Positions 18,045-25,637 of a stretch of 37,840 nt of DNA are shown here, one piece after another; position 1 is the stretch's first letter, and every line of letters begins with the position of its first letter. This DNA comes from Chlorobiota bacterium. Its GTDB lineage: Bacteria; Bacteroidota; Bacteroidia; Bacteroidales; VadinHA17. Both the position numbers and the translations under genes were made by a program. The stretch is taken from NCBI GenBank assembly GCA_013152085.1, contig JAADHC010000051.1:1-37840 (forward strand), read 5' to 3'. The notes beneath the pieces were generated by a model that was given only the letters and a program-made list of their open reading frames with translations, had not been told where the DNA came from and ran no database searches.

Positions 18045-19445
18045 TTATTGATCAAAACAGTTGTTCAGTTCCAGGATCCTGATGTTCCTGAAAGAGACCT
18101 TATCACCGTGATCCTGTAAGAGGATGTGGCCTTCTTTTGCTTCACCGAAATGCGGCCAGACTTTGTATTTACTGTAGGCAACCAGGGCTTTCCACATTTG
18201 GCCACACCGGTCATATTCCACTACTTTTACATTATTGATCCAATGTTCCACATGACAACCCTTCACCACAATCCGTGCCCTGTTCCACTTCCCGATTCCG
18301 TTAAAAGTGTATCCCTGCAACTGCGCCGTAGCAGCTTTTGCAGGGATAAGATCATACAAAGAGGCCAGGGTCCGGTTTCCTTTCATACCTTTTTTCGCAT
18401 CCGGATGATCTTTATTATCCAGTATCTGAAACTCACAACCAATGGCCGACCCCGTACCCTTATTCAGTTCAGGATCGACAAAATATTTGATACCGCTGTT
18501 GGCTCCTTTGGTAATTCTGAAATCCACTTCGAGAATAAAGTTCCGATAGGTTTTTTCGGTAATGATATCACCTCCGTTGGCAGATTCCGCTCCCCCGGAA
18601 GCCTGCACGGTCAGCACACCGTCACTGATGGTCCATCCTTTATCAGGGAAATGATCCAATTTGGCCCCCCGCCAGCCTTTGGTGGTTTTTCCATCCCATA
18701 ATAATTTCCACCCCTCCGCTTTTTCACTCTCTGTTAACTGATTATCCAGATAGCTGATTACTGCTACTCCGGGGTCTTGTTTAAGTCGATGAGATTCCGG
18801 GGCTGTGGTCATAATACGGATATTCCTCCAGCGGATTTTCTTACCTGCCAGCTCTGTATTTTTACTACCGATATTATGTACCTGTAATCCGATAAACCCG
18901 GCAGGTGTCATATCATCCACCAGGTTCGCACACTGAACACCGTTCACCCAGGTTCTTATCGAGTTTCCGAGGGCTTCTACCCTGAAATGATTCCATTGTC
19001 CCATCAGGAAAGCCTCTTTTCCCTTTGGATTACGTTCCAGGTTATAGAGCCATCCCCTTCGGGCTTCATCATATATTCCCCCGGTCCATCTTCTGATACT
19101 GGGATCAATTTCCACCTGATAGCCATGTACACGGCCATTCCTGTAATCTTTCGTGCTTTCACTTCTGATCTGTACACCGGAATTAACCGCCGCTTCGAGC
19201 ATTACATCAAACTCAAGGATAAAATCACCGAATTTTTCTTTCGTACACAAAAAACTGTTAGGAGATCCCGGTACCGTTTCTCCCACGAGTACACCATCCT
19301 CTGCATAATATTTTGCTGTTCCGTTAAGTTGTACCCAGCCATCCAGGTTTTTACCATTAAATAAATCTCTCCATCCATCTTCGGCATATAACGAAAAATG
19401 AACGCTGAGAAGCAACACTCCGATAATGATTACATTTCTTTTCAT
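18045..19445 (-). CDS. Exported protein with two DUF1080 (3-keto-disaccharide hydrolase-like) domains
   Basis: The 466-aa product has a signal peptide (about 1-21) and two DUF1080 jelly-roll domains. The first runs about 22-213 ([13 protein letters not shown] to [11 protein letters not shown]) and the second about 238-460 ([17 protein letters not shown] to [12 protein letters not shown]). DUF1080 members include 3-keto-glycoside hydrolases and many exported proteins found next to Gfo/Idh/MocA oxidoreductases, which is also the neighbour seen here as a remnant. The last residues after FRNIRILEL (NNCFDQ) go beyond the usual end and may come from the junction with that remnant. The enzyme activity is inferred from the family, not shown by visible catalytic motifs. 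The gene has a 354-bp AT-rich region upstream with candidate promoter boxes. Confidence 0.88.
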   Translation of the reverse strand: MKRNVIIIGVLLLSVHFSLYAEDGWRDLFNGKNLDGWVQLNGTAKYYAEDGVLVGETVPGSPNSFLCTKEKFGDFILEFDVMLEAAVNSGVQIRSESTKDYRNGRVHGYQVEIDPSIRRWTGGIYDEARRGWLYNLERNPKGKEAFLMGQWNHFRVEALGNSIRTWVNGVQCANLVDDMTPAGFIGLQVHNIGSKNTELAGKKIRWRNIRIMTTAPESHRLKQDPGVAVISYLDNQLTESEKAEGWKLLWDGKTTKGWRGAKLDHFPDKGWTISDGVLTVQASGGAESANGGDIITEKTYRNFILEVDFRITKGANSGIKYFVDPELNKGTGSAIGCEFQILDNKDHPDAKKGMKGNRTLASLYDLIPAKAATAQLQGYTFNGIGKWNRARIVVKGCHVEHWINNVKVVEYDRCGQMWKALVAYSKYKVWPHFGEAKEGHILLQDHGDKVSFRNIRILELNNCFDQ

Positions 19446-19512
19446 TTTTAAAGGCTTTTATATGTTCGGTATCAAAGAATAAATATCTTCACATTGCGAA
19501 TTATAAATTAAA

Positions 19513-19520
19513 CAAAATTA
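19513..19520 (-). promoter_or_regulatory. Candidate -7 box upstream of the DUF1080 gene
   Basis: On the minus strand TAATTTTG matches TAnnTTTG. A TTTG lies 17 bp further upstream, slightly short of the usual 19-21 bp. A second match, TAAATTTG, is at 19546-19553. Either could drive the DUF1080 gene starting at 19445. Confidence 0.4.
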
Positions 19521-19647
19521 AAGATAAATATGTTATCCAAAGGTCCAAATTTATAATAACCTGCATTCAATATATAAATTTGCTTAAATTTGACGTTCCC
19601 GGGATAAATCCGGTATTTATTGATTATCAGAAGATCAGCGTTGACCG

Positions 19648-19687
19648 TATTTTTATTTATGTCGAATCCGATTAATAAATAAAAATA
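19648..19687 (-). terminator. Perfect 13-bp AT-rich inverted repeat
   Basis: TATTTTTATTTAT (19648-19660) is exactly complementary to ATAAATAAAAATA (19675-19687), with a 14-nt loop between. It lies about 115 bp after the stop codon of the barrel gene on the minus strand and could end that transcript. The stem is nearly all A-T, so it is less stable than a typical intrinsic terminator and could instead be a protein-binding site. Confidence 0.45.
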
Positions 19688-19799
19688 TCCTGCCCCAACG
19701 GACCGGGGAATATTATGGCATCAAACCTTCCTGATCTCAAAATATAAGGAAGGAAAATAAGGAAGGATTGGTTAAACAGTACCGATTTGGGTGAGAGAC

Positions 19800-21203
19800 T
19801 CAGAATGACAGGCAAAGCCCGCTGTACACACCAATGGAGTACGGGTGTGCATGAACCGAGCTGTATTTGTTCAGGGGATTCAGGTAGTATTTCAGGGTAG
19901 GTTCGAGACGAAAGCTAAACGATTTGCTGATCTTATATGACATTCCAACACCTACGATACCATTCAGATTGGCTGTCCGCAGGTCGGCGGTATTCCCGAG
20001 CGGGATAACATCACTACCGGAGAGCACCAATGATTTACCACTGACAAGGAAACTTGATCCGATACCACCCAGCAGGTTGACACCAAAACCGGCATCAAGC
20101 AGGTTATACCGCAGGATTATGGGAATTTCGACAAATTCAAAATCCTGTTTTAACCGGACACCAACGGTTTCATACAATCCCGAACCTACACGGGTAAGCA
20201 GAAAATCAGACTGGTCCATTCCGGCAGGGCTGGTTTGATTGGCGATAAAAACAGGATTCTCATCGTATGCCAGCCTTCCTTCGGAAACATGGATAAATTC
20301 ATTACCCTTGGTTTCGAGGAGGGCAAGTTCACCGGTTTTTATGCTTTTGAAAGCAATGACCTCATCAGCCATCTGCCCCATTCTGGCATAATTTACTCCC
20401 GTCTGCACGGAAAATCTGCTTTTCCCTTTTGAATAATTGACCGTAAATCCACCGGCATAAGCTACCACCCCGTTTTCCTGGGTATTGAGGTAAGAGATAT
20501 AGTAGTTATCCTTCGAAGTCAGGGTACGGTAAGTATAAAACGGGCCAAAATTACCACCGATGCTCCATTGTGCCTTCGATGATGTTGCCTCAGCAATATC
20601 CCCTGTTTGGGGAAGCATAGACCAGGCAGGAACTGCTTTTCTTTTCACGGACAGATCAATTGGTGCCTCAAGAACCTGTGAACGGGCTGCAAGTACGGTA
20701 AATACATCCTGGTTTTTACCGGTATATTCCTGCACAACCTGTGTTTTATTTTCCGGTAACACAACCATAGCTGCAATAACCGGCTGCGTTTCATGAGCAG
20801 GAGCGTTGACGGTTTGTGTTTCAGAGTTCCGAACTTCTGCAGGACGGGGTTCCGAAGCAACCTGTTTTATTTCCCTCTCCCGGGAAGTAACAGCCGTTAC
20901 GGTTTTTTTCCCTGCCTGAACAGGGGTAACGGGCTTGGAAATTGTCTGCGTATCATTAGATAAAACCGGCTGATCAGCCAGATTCCTGTCCACAGGTTTT
21001 CGCAGAAAGATCAGCCAAAAAGAGCCAATGATCATCGTGAGCAATACAGAAGCAGCTGCCAGCCGATATACCGGTATGAAATTGAATTTCCTCCGGGATA
21101 TTCTCTGTTCAACCGTTTCCCATACGTCGGCCGGTGGGGTAACATTAAGATCTATCAACCCTTCTCTAAAAACCTCATCGATATGTTTGTCTTCACGCTT
21201 CAT
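19800..21203 (-). CDS. Membrane-anchored protein with C-terminal outer-membrane beta-barrel, partner of ECF sigma factor
   Basis: The 467-aa protein has no ordinary signal peptide. It starts with a ~44-residue charged N-terminal part (HIDEVFREGLIDLNVTPPADVW), then a single membrane segment (about 45-66), a ~145-residue low-complexity linker rich in Thr, Val, Gln and Glu, and a C-terminal barrel-like region (about 213-467: WSIGGNFGPFYTYR to YSIGVYSGLCLSF) ending in an aromatic residue as outer-membrane barrels do. Its ATG overlaps the TGA of the ECF sigma gene (ATGA), so the two are translationally coupled. That coupling and the cytoplasmic N-terminus suggest an anti-sigma-like role, with the C-terminal part as a possible envelope sensor. 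This role is inference; no known anti-sigma domain was recognised. Confidence 0.75.
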   Translation of the reverse strand: MKREDKHIDEVFREGLIDLNVTPPADVWETVEQRISRRKFNFIPVYRLAAASVLLTMIIGSFWLIFLRKPVDRNLADQPVLSNDTQTISKPVTPVQAGKKTVTAVTSREREIKQVASEPRPAEVRNSETQTVNAPAHETQPVIAAMVVLPENKTQVVQEYTGKNQDVFTVLAARSQVLEAPIDLSVKRKAVPAWSMLPQTGDIAEATSSKAQWSIGGNFGPFYTYRTLTSKDNYYISYLNTQENGVVAYAGGFTVNYSKGKSRFSVQTGVNYARMGQMADEVIAFKSIKTGELALLETKGNEFIHVSEGRLAYDENPVFIANQTSPAGMDQSDFLLTRVGSGLYETVGVRLKQDFEFVEIPIILRYNLLDAGFGVNLLGGIGSSFLVSGKSLVLSGSDVIPLGNTADLRTANLNGIVGVGMSYKISKSFSFRLEPTLKYYLNPLNKYSSVHAHPYSIGVYSGLCLSF

Positions 21204-21784
21204 TCCGACTGATCAACCGGTTTATCCAGATTTTTAATTTTTTCCTGTAAAATCATACGGGCTCTGGATAAATTGGACTTGGACGTTCCTTCGGAAATAT
21301 GCAACATATTGCTAATCTCCTTATGTGAATATCCCTCAATGGCATACAGGTTAAAAACCATCCTGTATTGCGGGGAGAGGCTCCGGATAAGCCTGATCAG
21401 ATCCATTGCCGACAAACGGTCGATAATGGCATCCGGAACGGCCGGATCCTGGAAATCCACATCTTCAAGAGACGGCGCTGCATTGGACTCCCTGCGAAGT
21501 TTTTCCAAAGCGGTATTCACAATTACTTTCCGTACCCATCCTTCGAAAGAGCCTCTGAAGCCAAACTGTCCAAGGTTTTGGAATACCTTTACAAATCCAT
21601 CCTGCAACATATCTTTCGCCTCATCATCATTCCGGCTGTACCGCAGACAAACTGCATACATTTTTGGAGCAAGAAGCCGGTACAATTCAAACTGGGCTTC
21701 CCTGCCCCCGGAAAGACATGCATCTATGATATTCCTGTAATCCCGGTTCAAAATATGATTTAAGATTAATCCTGCAAATTGCAA
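21200..21784 (-). CDS. ECF-type RNA polymerase sigma factor
   Basis: The product (up to 194 aa) has sigma region 2 (YRLLAPKMYAVCLRYSRND, then DEAKDMLQDGFVKVFQNL and FEGWVRKVIVNTALEKLRR) and sigma region 4 with a helix-turn-helix (YRMVFNLYAIEGYSHKEI, then SEGTSKSNLSRARMIL). This is the group IV (ECF) architecture. There is no ATG before the conserved part: the frame begins with TTG at 21784, and another TTG at 21751 (LNRDYRNIIDAC) is an alternative start, so the N-terminus is uncertain. The stop overlaps the start of the membrane-anchored barrel gene by ATGA. A GCAACC element with a CATC box 16 bp downstream lies upstream, consistent with autoregulation. Confidence 0.92.
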   Translation of the reverse strand: MQFAGLILNHILNRDYRNIIDACLSGGREAQFELYRLLAPKMYAVCLRYSRNDDEAKDMLQDGFVKVFQNLGQFGFRGSFEGWVRKVIVNTALEKLRRESNAAPSLEDVDFQDPAVPDAIIDRLSAMDLIRLIRSLSPQYRMVFNLYAIEGYSHKEISNMLHISEGTSKSNLSRARMILQEKIKNLDKPVDQSE

Positions 21785-21855
21785 AAATTAATCTAATAAA
21801 TCTGCCGGGATTTTCAAAAACAAATCCAATTTTCCCAAAGAACCTGTAAACCTTT

Positions 21856-21881
21856 GATGATTTTCAGTATCTAAAGGTTGC
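21856..21881 (-). promoter_or_regulatory. Candidate ECF-type promoter for the sigma factor gene
   Basis: On the minus strand GCAACC (21881-21876) is followed after exactly 16 bp by CATC (21859-21856). ECF promoters commonly have an AAC-containing -35 and a CGTC-like -10 at this distance. It points to the sigma gene starting at 21784 or 21751. It mirrors the element at 21914-21939 on the other strand. Confidence 0.5.
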
Positions 21882-21913
21882 GTTAAAGAAAAATTAAGAA
21901 TGATTTAAGATAA

Positions 21914-21939
21914 GCAACCTTCTGACGGTCGATTACGTC
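21914..21939 (+). promoter_or_regulatory. Candidate ECF-type promoter for the glycosyltransferase gene
   Basis: GCAACC (21914-21919) is followed after exactly 16 bp by CGTC (21936-21939). The start codon at 21948 lies only 9 bp after the CGTC, so the transcript would be almost leaderless, or translation would start at the in-frame ATG at 21963 (MVSLSVIII). Confidence 0.5.
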
Positions 21940-21947
21940 ATACAAAT

Positions 21948-22793
21948 ATGGCACAAAAAAGTATGGTCTCTTTATCTGTCATCATTATTACCCACAACGA
22001 GGAAGAAAATTTGCCCCACTGCCTGGCATCTGTCAGGGATATTGCCGACGAGATCGTGGTTGTGGATGATTTTTCAACCGACGGGACTATGAAAATCTGC
22101 CGTGAATTCGGCGTCCGGGTTGTTCTGCATAAATTTGAAGGACACATTGAGCAAAAGAACTTTGCCCTGACACAGGCCTCTTTTCCGTATGTTCTGTCTC
22201 TGGATGCTGATGAAGAAGTTTCGAAAACGCTGTATCAATCCATTTCAGCAATAAAAGAAAACTGGAGATATGACGGATACTGTTTCAACCGTTTAAATAT
22301 TTATTGCGGCACACCGATTAAGCACGGGGGATGGTATCCCGATAAAAAACTGCGGTTGTTTGACAAAAGAAAAGCCCGATGGGGAGGGATCAACCCGCAT
22401 GATATGGTAATCCTGAAGCCGGGAAGCAAGACAAAGAAACTAAAAGGGGATCTGCTTCATTACAGCTATGCCTCAACAACAGAGCATATCTTTAAGGTAA
22501 ACCGTTATACGGATATTTTTTCAACAGCATACGTCCGGCAGGGCCGTAAAGCAGGCTTTCTCCATATTGTTTTCAACCCTACCTGGAAATTCATCAGAAA
22601 CTATTTTCTTCGTCTTGGTTTTCTTGACGGATCCAAAGGCCTGTCCATTTGTGTAATCCAGGCATACGAGACTTTTCTGAAATATAGTAAGATCAATGTC
22701 CTCCTGAAGAATGGCGTTGATTACCCTCCCGGGTTCCGCAGTATGAAATCCCCGGAGCTGTCTGTTTCCAAAGAATCGCTTATTGCTCACTGA
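21948..22793 (+). CDS. Family 2 glycosyltransferase, WaaE/KdtX-like
   Basis: The 281-aa product has a GT-A fold glycosyltransferase family 2 domain: SVIIITHNEEENL at the nucleotide-sugar binding start, VVVDDFSTDGT, and the metal-binding LDADEE. The following HGGWYPDKKLRLFDKRKARWGG is typical of the WaaE/KdtX group, which adds glucose or a similar sugar to the lipopolysaccharide core. The protein is expected at the cytoplasmic face of the inner membrane. The exact sugar and acceptor are not assignable. Start is the ATG at 21948; an ATG at 21963 is an alternative that fits the candidate promoter better. The serpin gene follows 46 bp downstream on the same strand. Confidence 0.88.
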   Translation: MAQKSMVSLSVIIITHNEEENLPHCLASVRDIADEIVVVDDFSTDGTMKICREFGVRVVLHKFEGHIEQKNFALTQASFPYVLSLDADEEVSKTLYQSISAIKENWRYDGYCFNRLNIYCGTPIKHGGWYPDKKLRLFDKRKARWGGINPHDMVILKPGSKTKKLKGDLLHYSYASTTEHIFKVNRYTDIFSTAYVRQGRKAGFLHIVFNPTWKFIRNYFLRLGFLDGSKGLSICVIQAYETFLKYSKINVLLKNGVDYPPGFRSMKSPELSVSKESLIAH

Positions 22794-22839
22794 AGTGGCA
22801 TAAATTTTGTTATTCTTTTCAGGTAAAAAAGAAAACACC

Positions 22840-24075
22840 ATGAGAAAAATAATGATTTCAGCCATTTGGGTTGCAATGGTTATTACCGGCTGTTCCAAAA
22901 CCAATCCGGGTCCTGCAGACGGCCCGGTTCCGTTGAATATCAGTGAAAAATCAAAGCAGATCATTTCTGCCGATAACCGCTTTGGATTTGAATTGTTTAA
23001 CAAAATACTCAAAACCGATTCTTCTGAGAACCTGATGATATCCCCATTCAGCGTTTCAACAGCGCTTTCCATGACCCTGAACGGGGCTGACGGACAAACG
23101 CTGGAGGATATGAAACAGGTACTTCATTTTAACGACCTGGTATCGGATGATTTTAATGCTTCAATGAAAGAACTGATCCATGCTATTTTATCCGTTGACC
23201 CTGAAGTCATCATGAATATTGCAAACTCAATCTGGTACCGGCAGGATTTTTTTGTTGAGCCGGCATTCCTGGAAATTAACCGGAAAACCTATGATGCCGA
23301 AGTCAACGCATTGGATTTTAACAATCCGGCCAGCAAAGATATCATCAACGGCTGGGTTGCCGATCAAACGAACAATAAAATTACGGAAATCGTCGACCGG
23401 ATCAATCCGCTGGATGTCATGTTTCTGATCAATGCGATCTATTTTAAAGGAACCTGGAAGTACCGGTTTGACGAAGATAATACACAGACCCTCCCCTTCC
23501 ACATTTCACCATCGGCCACCGTAAATGTGCCAACCATGATACGGAAAGGAGATTTTGCATGGTTTCACAACAACATCCTTACCGCTGCCGAACTGGACTA
23601 TGGCCGGGGGAATTTCAGTATGGTCATTCTGTTACCCAACCAGGGCTATGAACTTTCCGATATTTCTGATGCGCTAACGGCTGAAAACTGGAATAACTGG
23701 ATGAATGGTTTTGATACACTTTATGATGCAAAAATTTTCCTTCCCAGGTTCACATTCAGTTATGATAAACCGCTCAAGGAAACACTGTCTGACCTGGGTC
23801 TGGGTATTGCTTTCAACCCGGATTCGGCCGACTTTTCCCGGATAAACCCGGACAAACAGTTATATATTTCAAGTGTTAAACACAAAACTTTTATTGAAGT
23901 CAATGAAGAAGGAACCGAAGCGGCAGCCGTCACTTCGGTAACTGTAGGTACTACATCTGTCGGGCCTGAAACAGCAATTATCATTGACAAACCTTTCATT
24001 TTTGTGATCCGTGAAAAAACCACCGGCGTCATCCTGTTTATGGGGAAAGTGGCACATCCGGCTTTGGAAGAATAA
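22840..24075 (+). CDS. Lipoprotein serpin (serine protease inhibitor family)
   Basis: Serpins trap proteases by a large conformational change after their reactive loop is cut. The 411-aa product begins with a lipoprotein signal (VAMVITGC, with C18 as lipidation site) and shows the serpin core: NLMISPFSVSTALSMTLNGA, INAIYFKGTWKYRF, and a hinge FIEVNEEGTEAAAVTS typical of inhibitory members. By counting from the hinge glycine (P15) the scissile bond would fall at Thr-Ser in VGTT-SVGP. The end KPFIFVIREKTTGVILFMG is the usual serpin C-terminus. I chose the ATG at 22840 because it starts the signal peptide; the longer frame opens with TTG at 22807. It probably sits on the outside of a membrane and protects the cell from host, competitor or self proteases; the target is unknown. 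Confidence 0.93.
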   Translation: MRKIMISAIWVAMVITGCSKTNPGPADGPVPLNISEKSKQIISADNRFGFELFNKILKTDSSENLMISPFSVSTALSMTLNGADGQTLEDMKQVLHFNDLVSDDFNASMKELIHAILSVDPEVIMNIANSIWYRQDFFVEPAFLEINRKTYDAEVNALDFNNPASKDIINGWVADQTNNKITEIVDRINPLDVMFLINAIYFKGTWKYRFDEDNTQTLPFHISPSATVNVPTMIRKGDFAWFHNNILTAAELDYGRGNFSMVILLPNQGYELSDISDALTAENWNNWMNGFDTLYDAKIFLPRFTFSYDKPLKETLSDLGLGIAFNPDSADFSRINPDKQLYISSVKHKTFIEVNEEGTEAAAVTSVTVGTTSVGPETAIIIDKPFIFVIREKTTGVILFMGKVAHPALEE

Positions 24076-24150
24076 AGGGGGAGGTGGTTCTCGAAAGGAT
24101 GGTTAAATAATTTTTCGCTTCGCTCATAAGATCTGCCCGCAACATTTGGG

Positions 24151-24182
24151 TATTCCAACATTCCACCATTCCCATATTCCAA
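24151..24182. repeat. Four tandem copies of an 8-bp unit
   Basis: The units TATTCCAA, CATTCCAC, CATTCCCA and TATTCCAA follow each other without gaps; the shared core is ATTCC. They lie in the 234-bp non-coding space between the convergent serpin and aminotransferase genes. Short periodic ATTCC/GGAAT tracts of this kind occur between genes in other Bacteroidota (from memory, unverified). Confidence 0.6.
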
Positions 24183-24188
24183 TCTATG

Positions 24189-24280
24189 ACGTTTGGAGCA
24201 CTGCAACAAAAAAATGACTACATAATGACAGTGAACGCAGCGAACGAATAACGTTTGGAGCAAAGTGACAAACAAATGAC
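24189..24280. repeat. Two 30-bp imperfect direct repeats
   Basis: Copies at 24189-24218 and 24251-24280 both begin ACGTTTGGAGCA and end AAATGAC; they differ at 5 of 30 positions. The start-to-start distance is 62 bp. They lie next to the 8-bp repeat tract, so the whole intergenic space appears to be built of repeats rather than genes. Confidence 0.65.
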
Positions 24281-24309
24281 ACGACCGGAGGAAGCTTAAG
24301 TATGATCTT

Positions 24310-25413
24310 TTAAAACCGGCTGAAAAATTCCCTGACTTTTTCGTGCGGTACCGACACACAGAGACGGGCATATTTTTTGGCTTTCTCCTTGTTGTCGCGG
24401 GTAAAAAAGTCTAACGGTACACTTCCTATCTTCTTCTCCAGCAACTCATCAAAAGATTTATTGGCAATGGCAAAAATTCCTTTAGGTTCTGAATTTTTAT
24501 AAAATTCTTCAGCCAGGATCCCTGTTTCGCGCAGGTATTCAATGTTTTTCCTTATATCTTCGGTTGTTTTCTCCCTGAACACTTTTACCGCTTTCCTCCC
24601 CGCTTCGGATGTCAGCAGCTGATATACCAACTGTTGGGCAAAGCCGTTCACTCCATTATGAACATATAAAATACGCAGGTTAAATTCCCGAATAAATTCC
24701 GGATCGTCGGACCAGACAAATCCGATCCGTTGTCCGCTCAGTCCCACACATTTGCTGAAGCTTTCCACGATCAGCACATCCGGGAGTTCCGTCAGTTTAA
24801 CATACATGTCATCATCCTCGTCATAAAATACCCGACGGTACGGACTGTCATAAATAACTACCGTACCATTATCACTGAGTTTACGGACCACCTCAAGGAC
24901 ATCGTCATCAGACAGTTTATTCCCTACAGGATTGTTTGGGTCGCAGATTACCACAGCTGAATTTCTTAATTCGGGCAGCCGTTTTTCCAGTTCTTCGATC
25001 GTATGATACACATCAAACGGCATTTTCCGTATCCTGCATATATTGGCATAAGCCCCCCAGTAAAAAGAAGGGAGCAATACTTTTTCCACATCCAGCATAG
25101 TGAATATCTGATCCAGGGCACTCATTGAACCTCCGGAAACAGAAATCAGGTCCGTATCGGTTTTGTTATGGAAATAGACCCGGTTAACGGCTTCTTTCAG
25201 GTTGGGAGCTCCGGAATTGGGCGGATATACCTGGATGGCGGGAGCATTGAAATCGATCAGGGGAATTACTTCTGTCAGGTCGATAGGAACGACAGCATTC
25301 ACACCCCGGTTCAGAAACAGATATTCCTCGCCGGTTTCCTTTACCAGCCTTCTTAAGTTTTCTCCTATACCAACGATGGCAGAGTAACGGGCACCACTCT
25401 TATGTATGTTCAT
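24310..25413 (-). CDS. PLP-dependent aminotransferase, class I/II fold
   Basis: The 367-aa cytoplasmic protein has the fold type I aminotransferase pattern: SGGSMSALDQIF for the cofactor phosphate site, ICDPNNPVGN, IYDSPYRRVF (with D189 as the pyridine-nitrogen partner), and the Schiff-base lysine in VESFSKCVGLSGQRIGFV (K221, with R229 after it). Substrate specificity is not evident; the family includes aspartate, aromatic and histidinol-phosphate aminotransferases. I chose the ATG at 25413 (MNIHKSGARYSAIVG); a longer frame to 25527 adds 38 residues that look non-coding and contain a terminator-side sequence. It is downstream of lpdA on the same strand but separated from it by a likely intrinsic terminator, so it is probably transcribed independently. 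Confidence 0.87.
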   Translation of the reverse strand: MNIHKSGARYSAIVGIGENLRRLVKETGEEYLFLNRGVNAVVPIDLTEVIPLIDFNAPAIQVYPPNSGAPNLKEAVNRVYFHNKTDTDLISVSGGSMSALDQIFTMLDVEKVLLPSFYWGAYANICRIRKMPFDVYHTIEELEKRLPELRNSAVVICDPNNPVGNKLSDDDVLEVVRKLSDNGTVVIYDSPYRRVFYDEDDDMYVKLTELPDVLIVESFSKCVGLSGQRIGFVWSDDPEFIREFNLRILYVHNGVNGFAQQLVYQLLTSEAGRKAVKVFREKTTEDIRKNIEYLRETGILAEEFYKNSEPKGIFAIANKSFDELLEKKIGSVPLDFFTRDNKEKAKKYARLCVSVPHEKVREFFSRF

Positions 25414-25486
25414 TATGTGTAACTTTTTAGTTGTCGGGCAGCAAAGATAACAAGATAATCCTTGCGGAAAGATGATAAAAATCGTG

Positions 25487-25513
25487 AAAAAAAGCCGCCG
25501 GGATACCGGCAGC
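25487..25513 (-). terminator. Intrinsic terminator downstream of dihydrolipoyl dehydrogenase
   Basis: On the minus strand GCTGCCGG-TATC-CCGGCGGC forms an 8-bp stem with one mismatch, followed directly by a run of seven T. It is about 125 bp after the lpdA stop codon and is the clearest intrinsic terminator in the window. Confidence 0.7.
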
Positions 25514-25637
25514 TTCTCAGATTTCATTTTAAATCAGTGAGACTTTGATCTTAAAAGTTGAAGACGAATTAAGATCATTAAGATGAATTGATCCCGGCTG
25601 TAAAACACGGCGGGGAAGTTCATTAATCAGCGTTCCC

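Larger units (their letters stand above)
19446..19799. other. 354-bp AT-rich intergenic region between DUF1080 and barrel genes
   Basis: No gene was found. The region holds two -7-like boxes reading on the minus strand toward the DUF1080 gene (19513-19520 and 19546-19553) and a perfect 13-bp inverted repeat at 19648-19687 that probably ends the transcript of the sigma/barrel unit. Nothing else was recognised. Confidence 0.5.
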
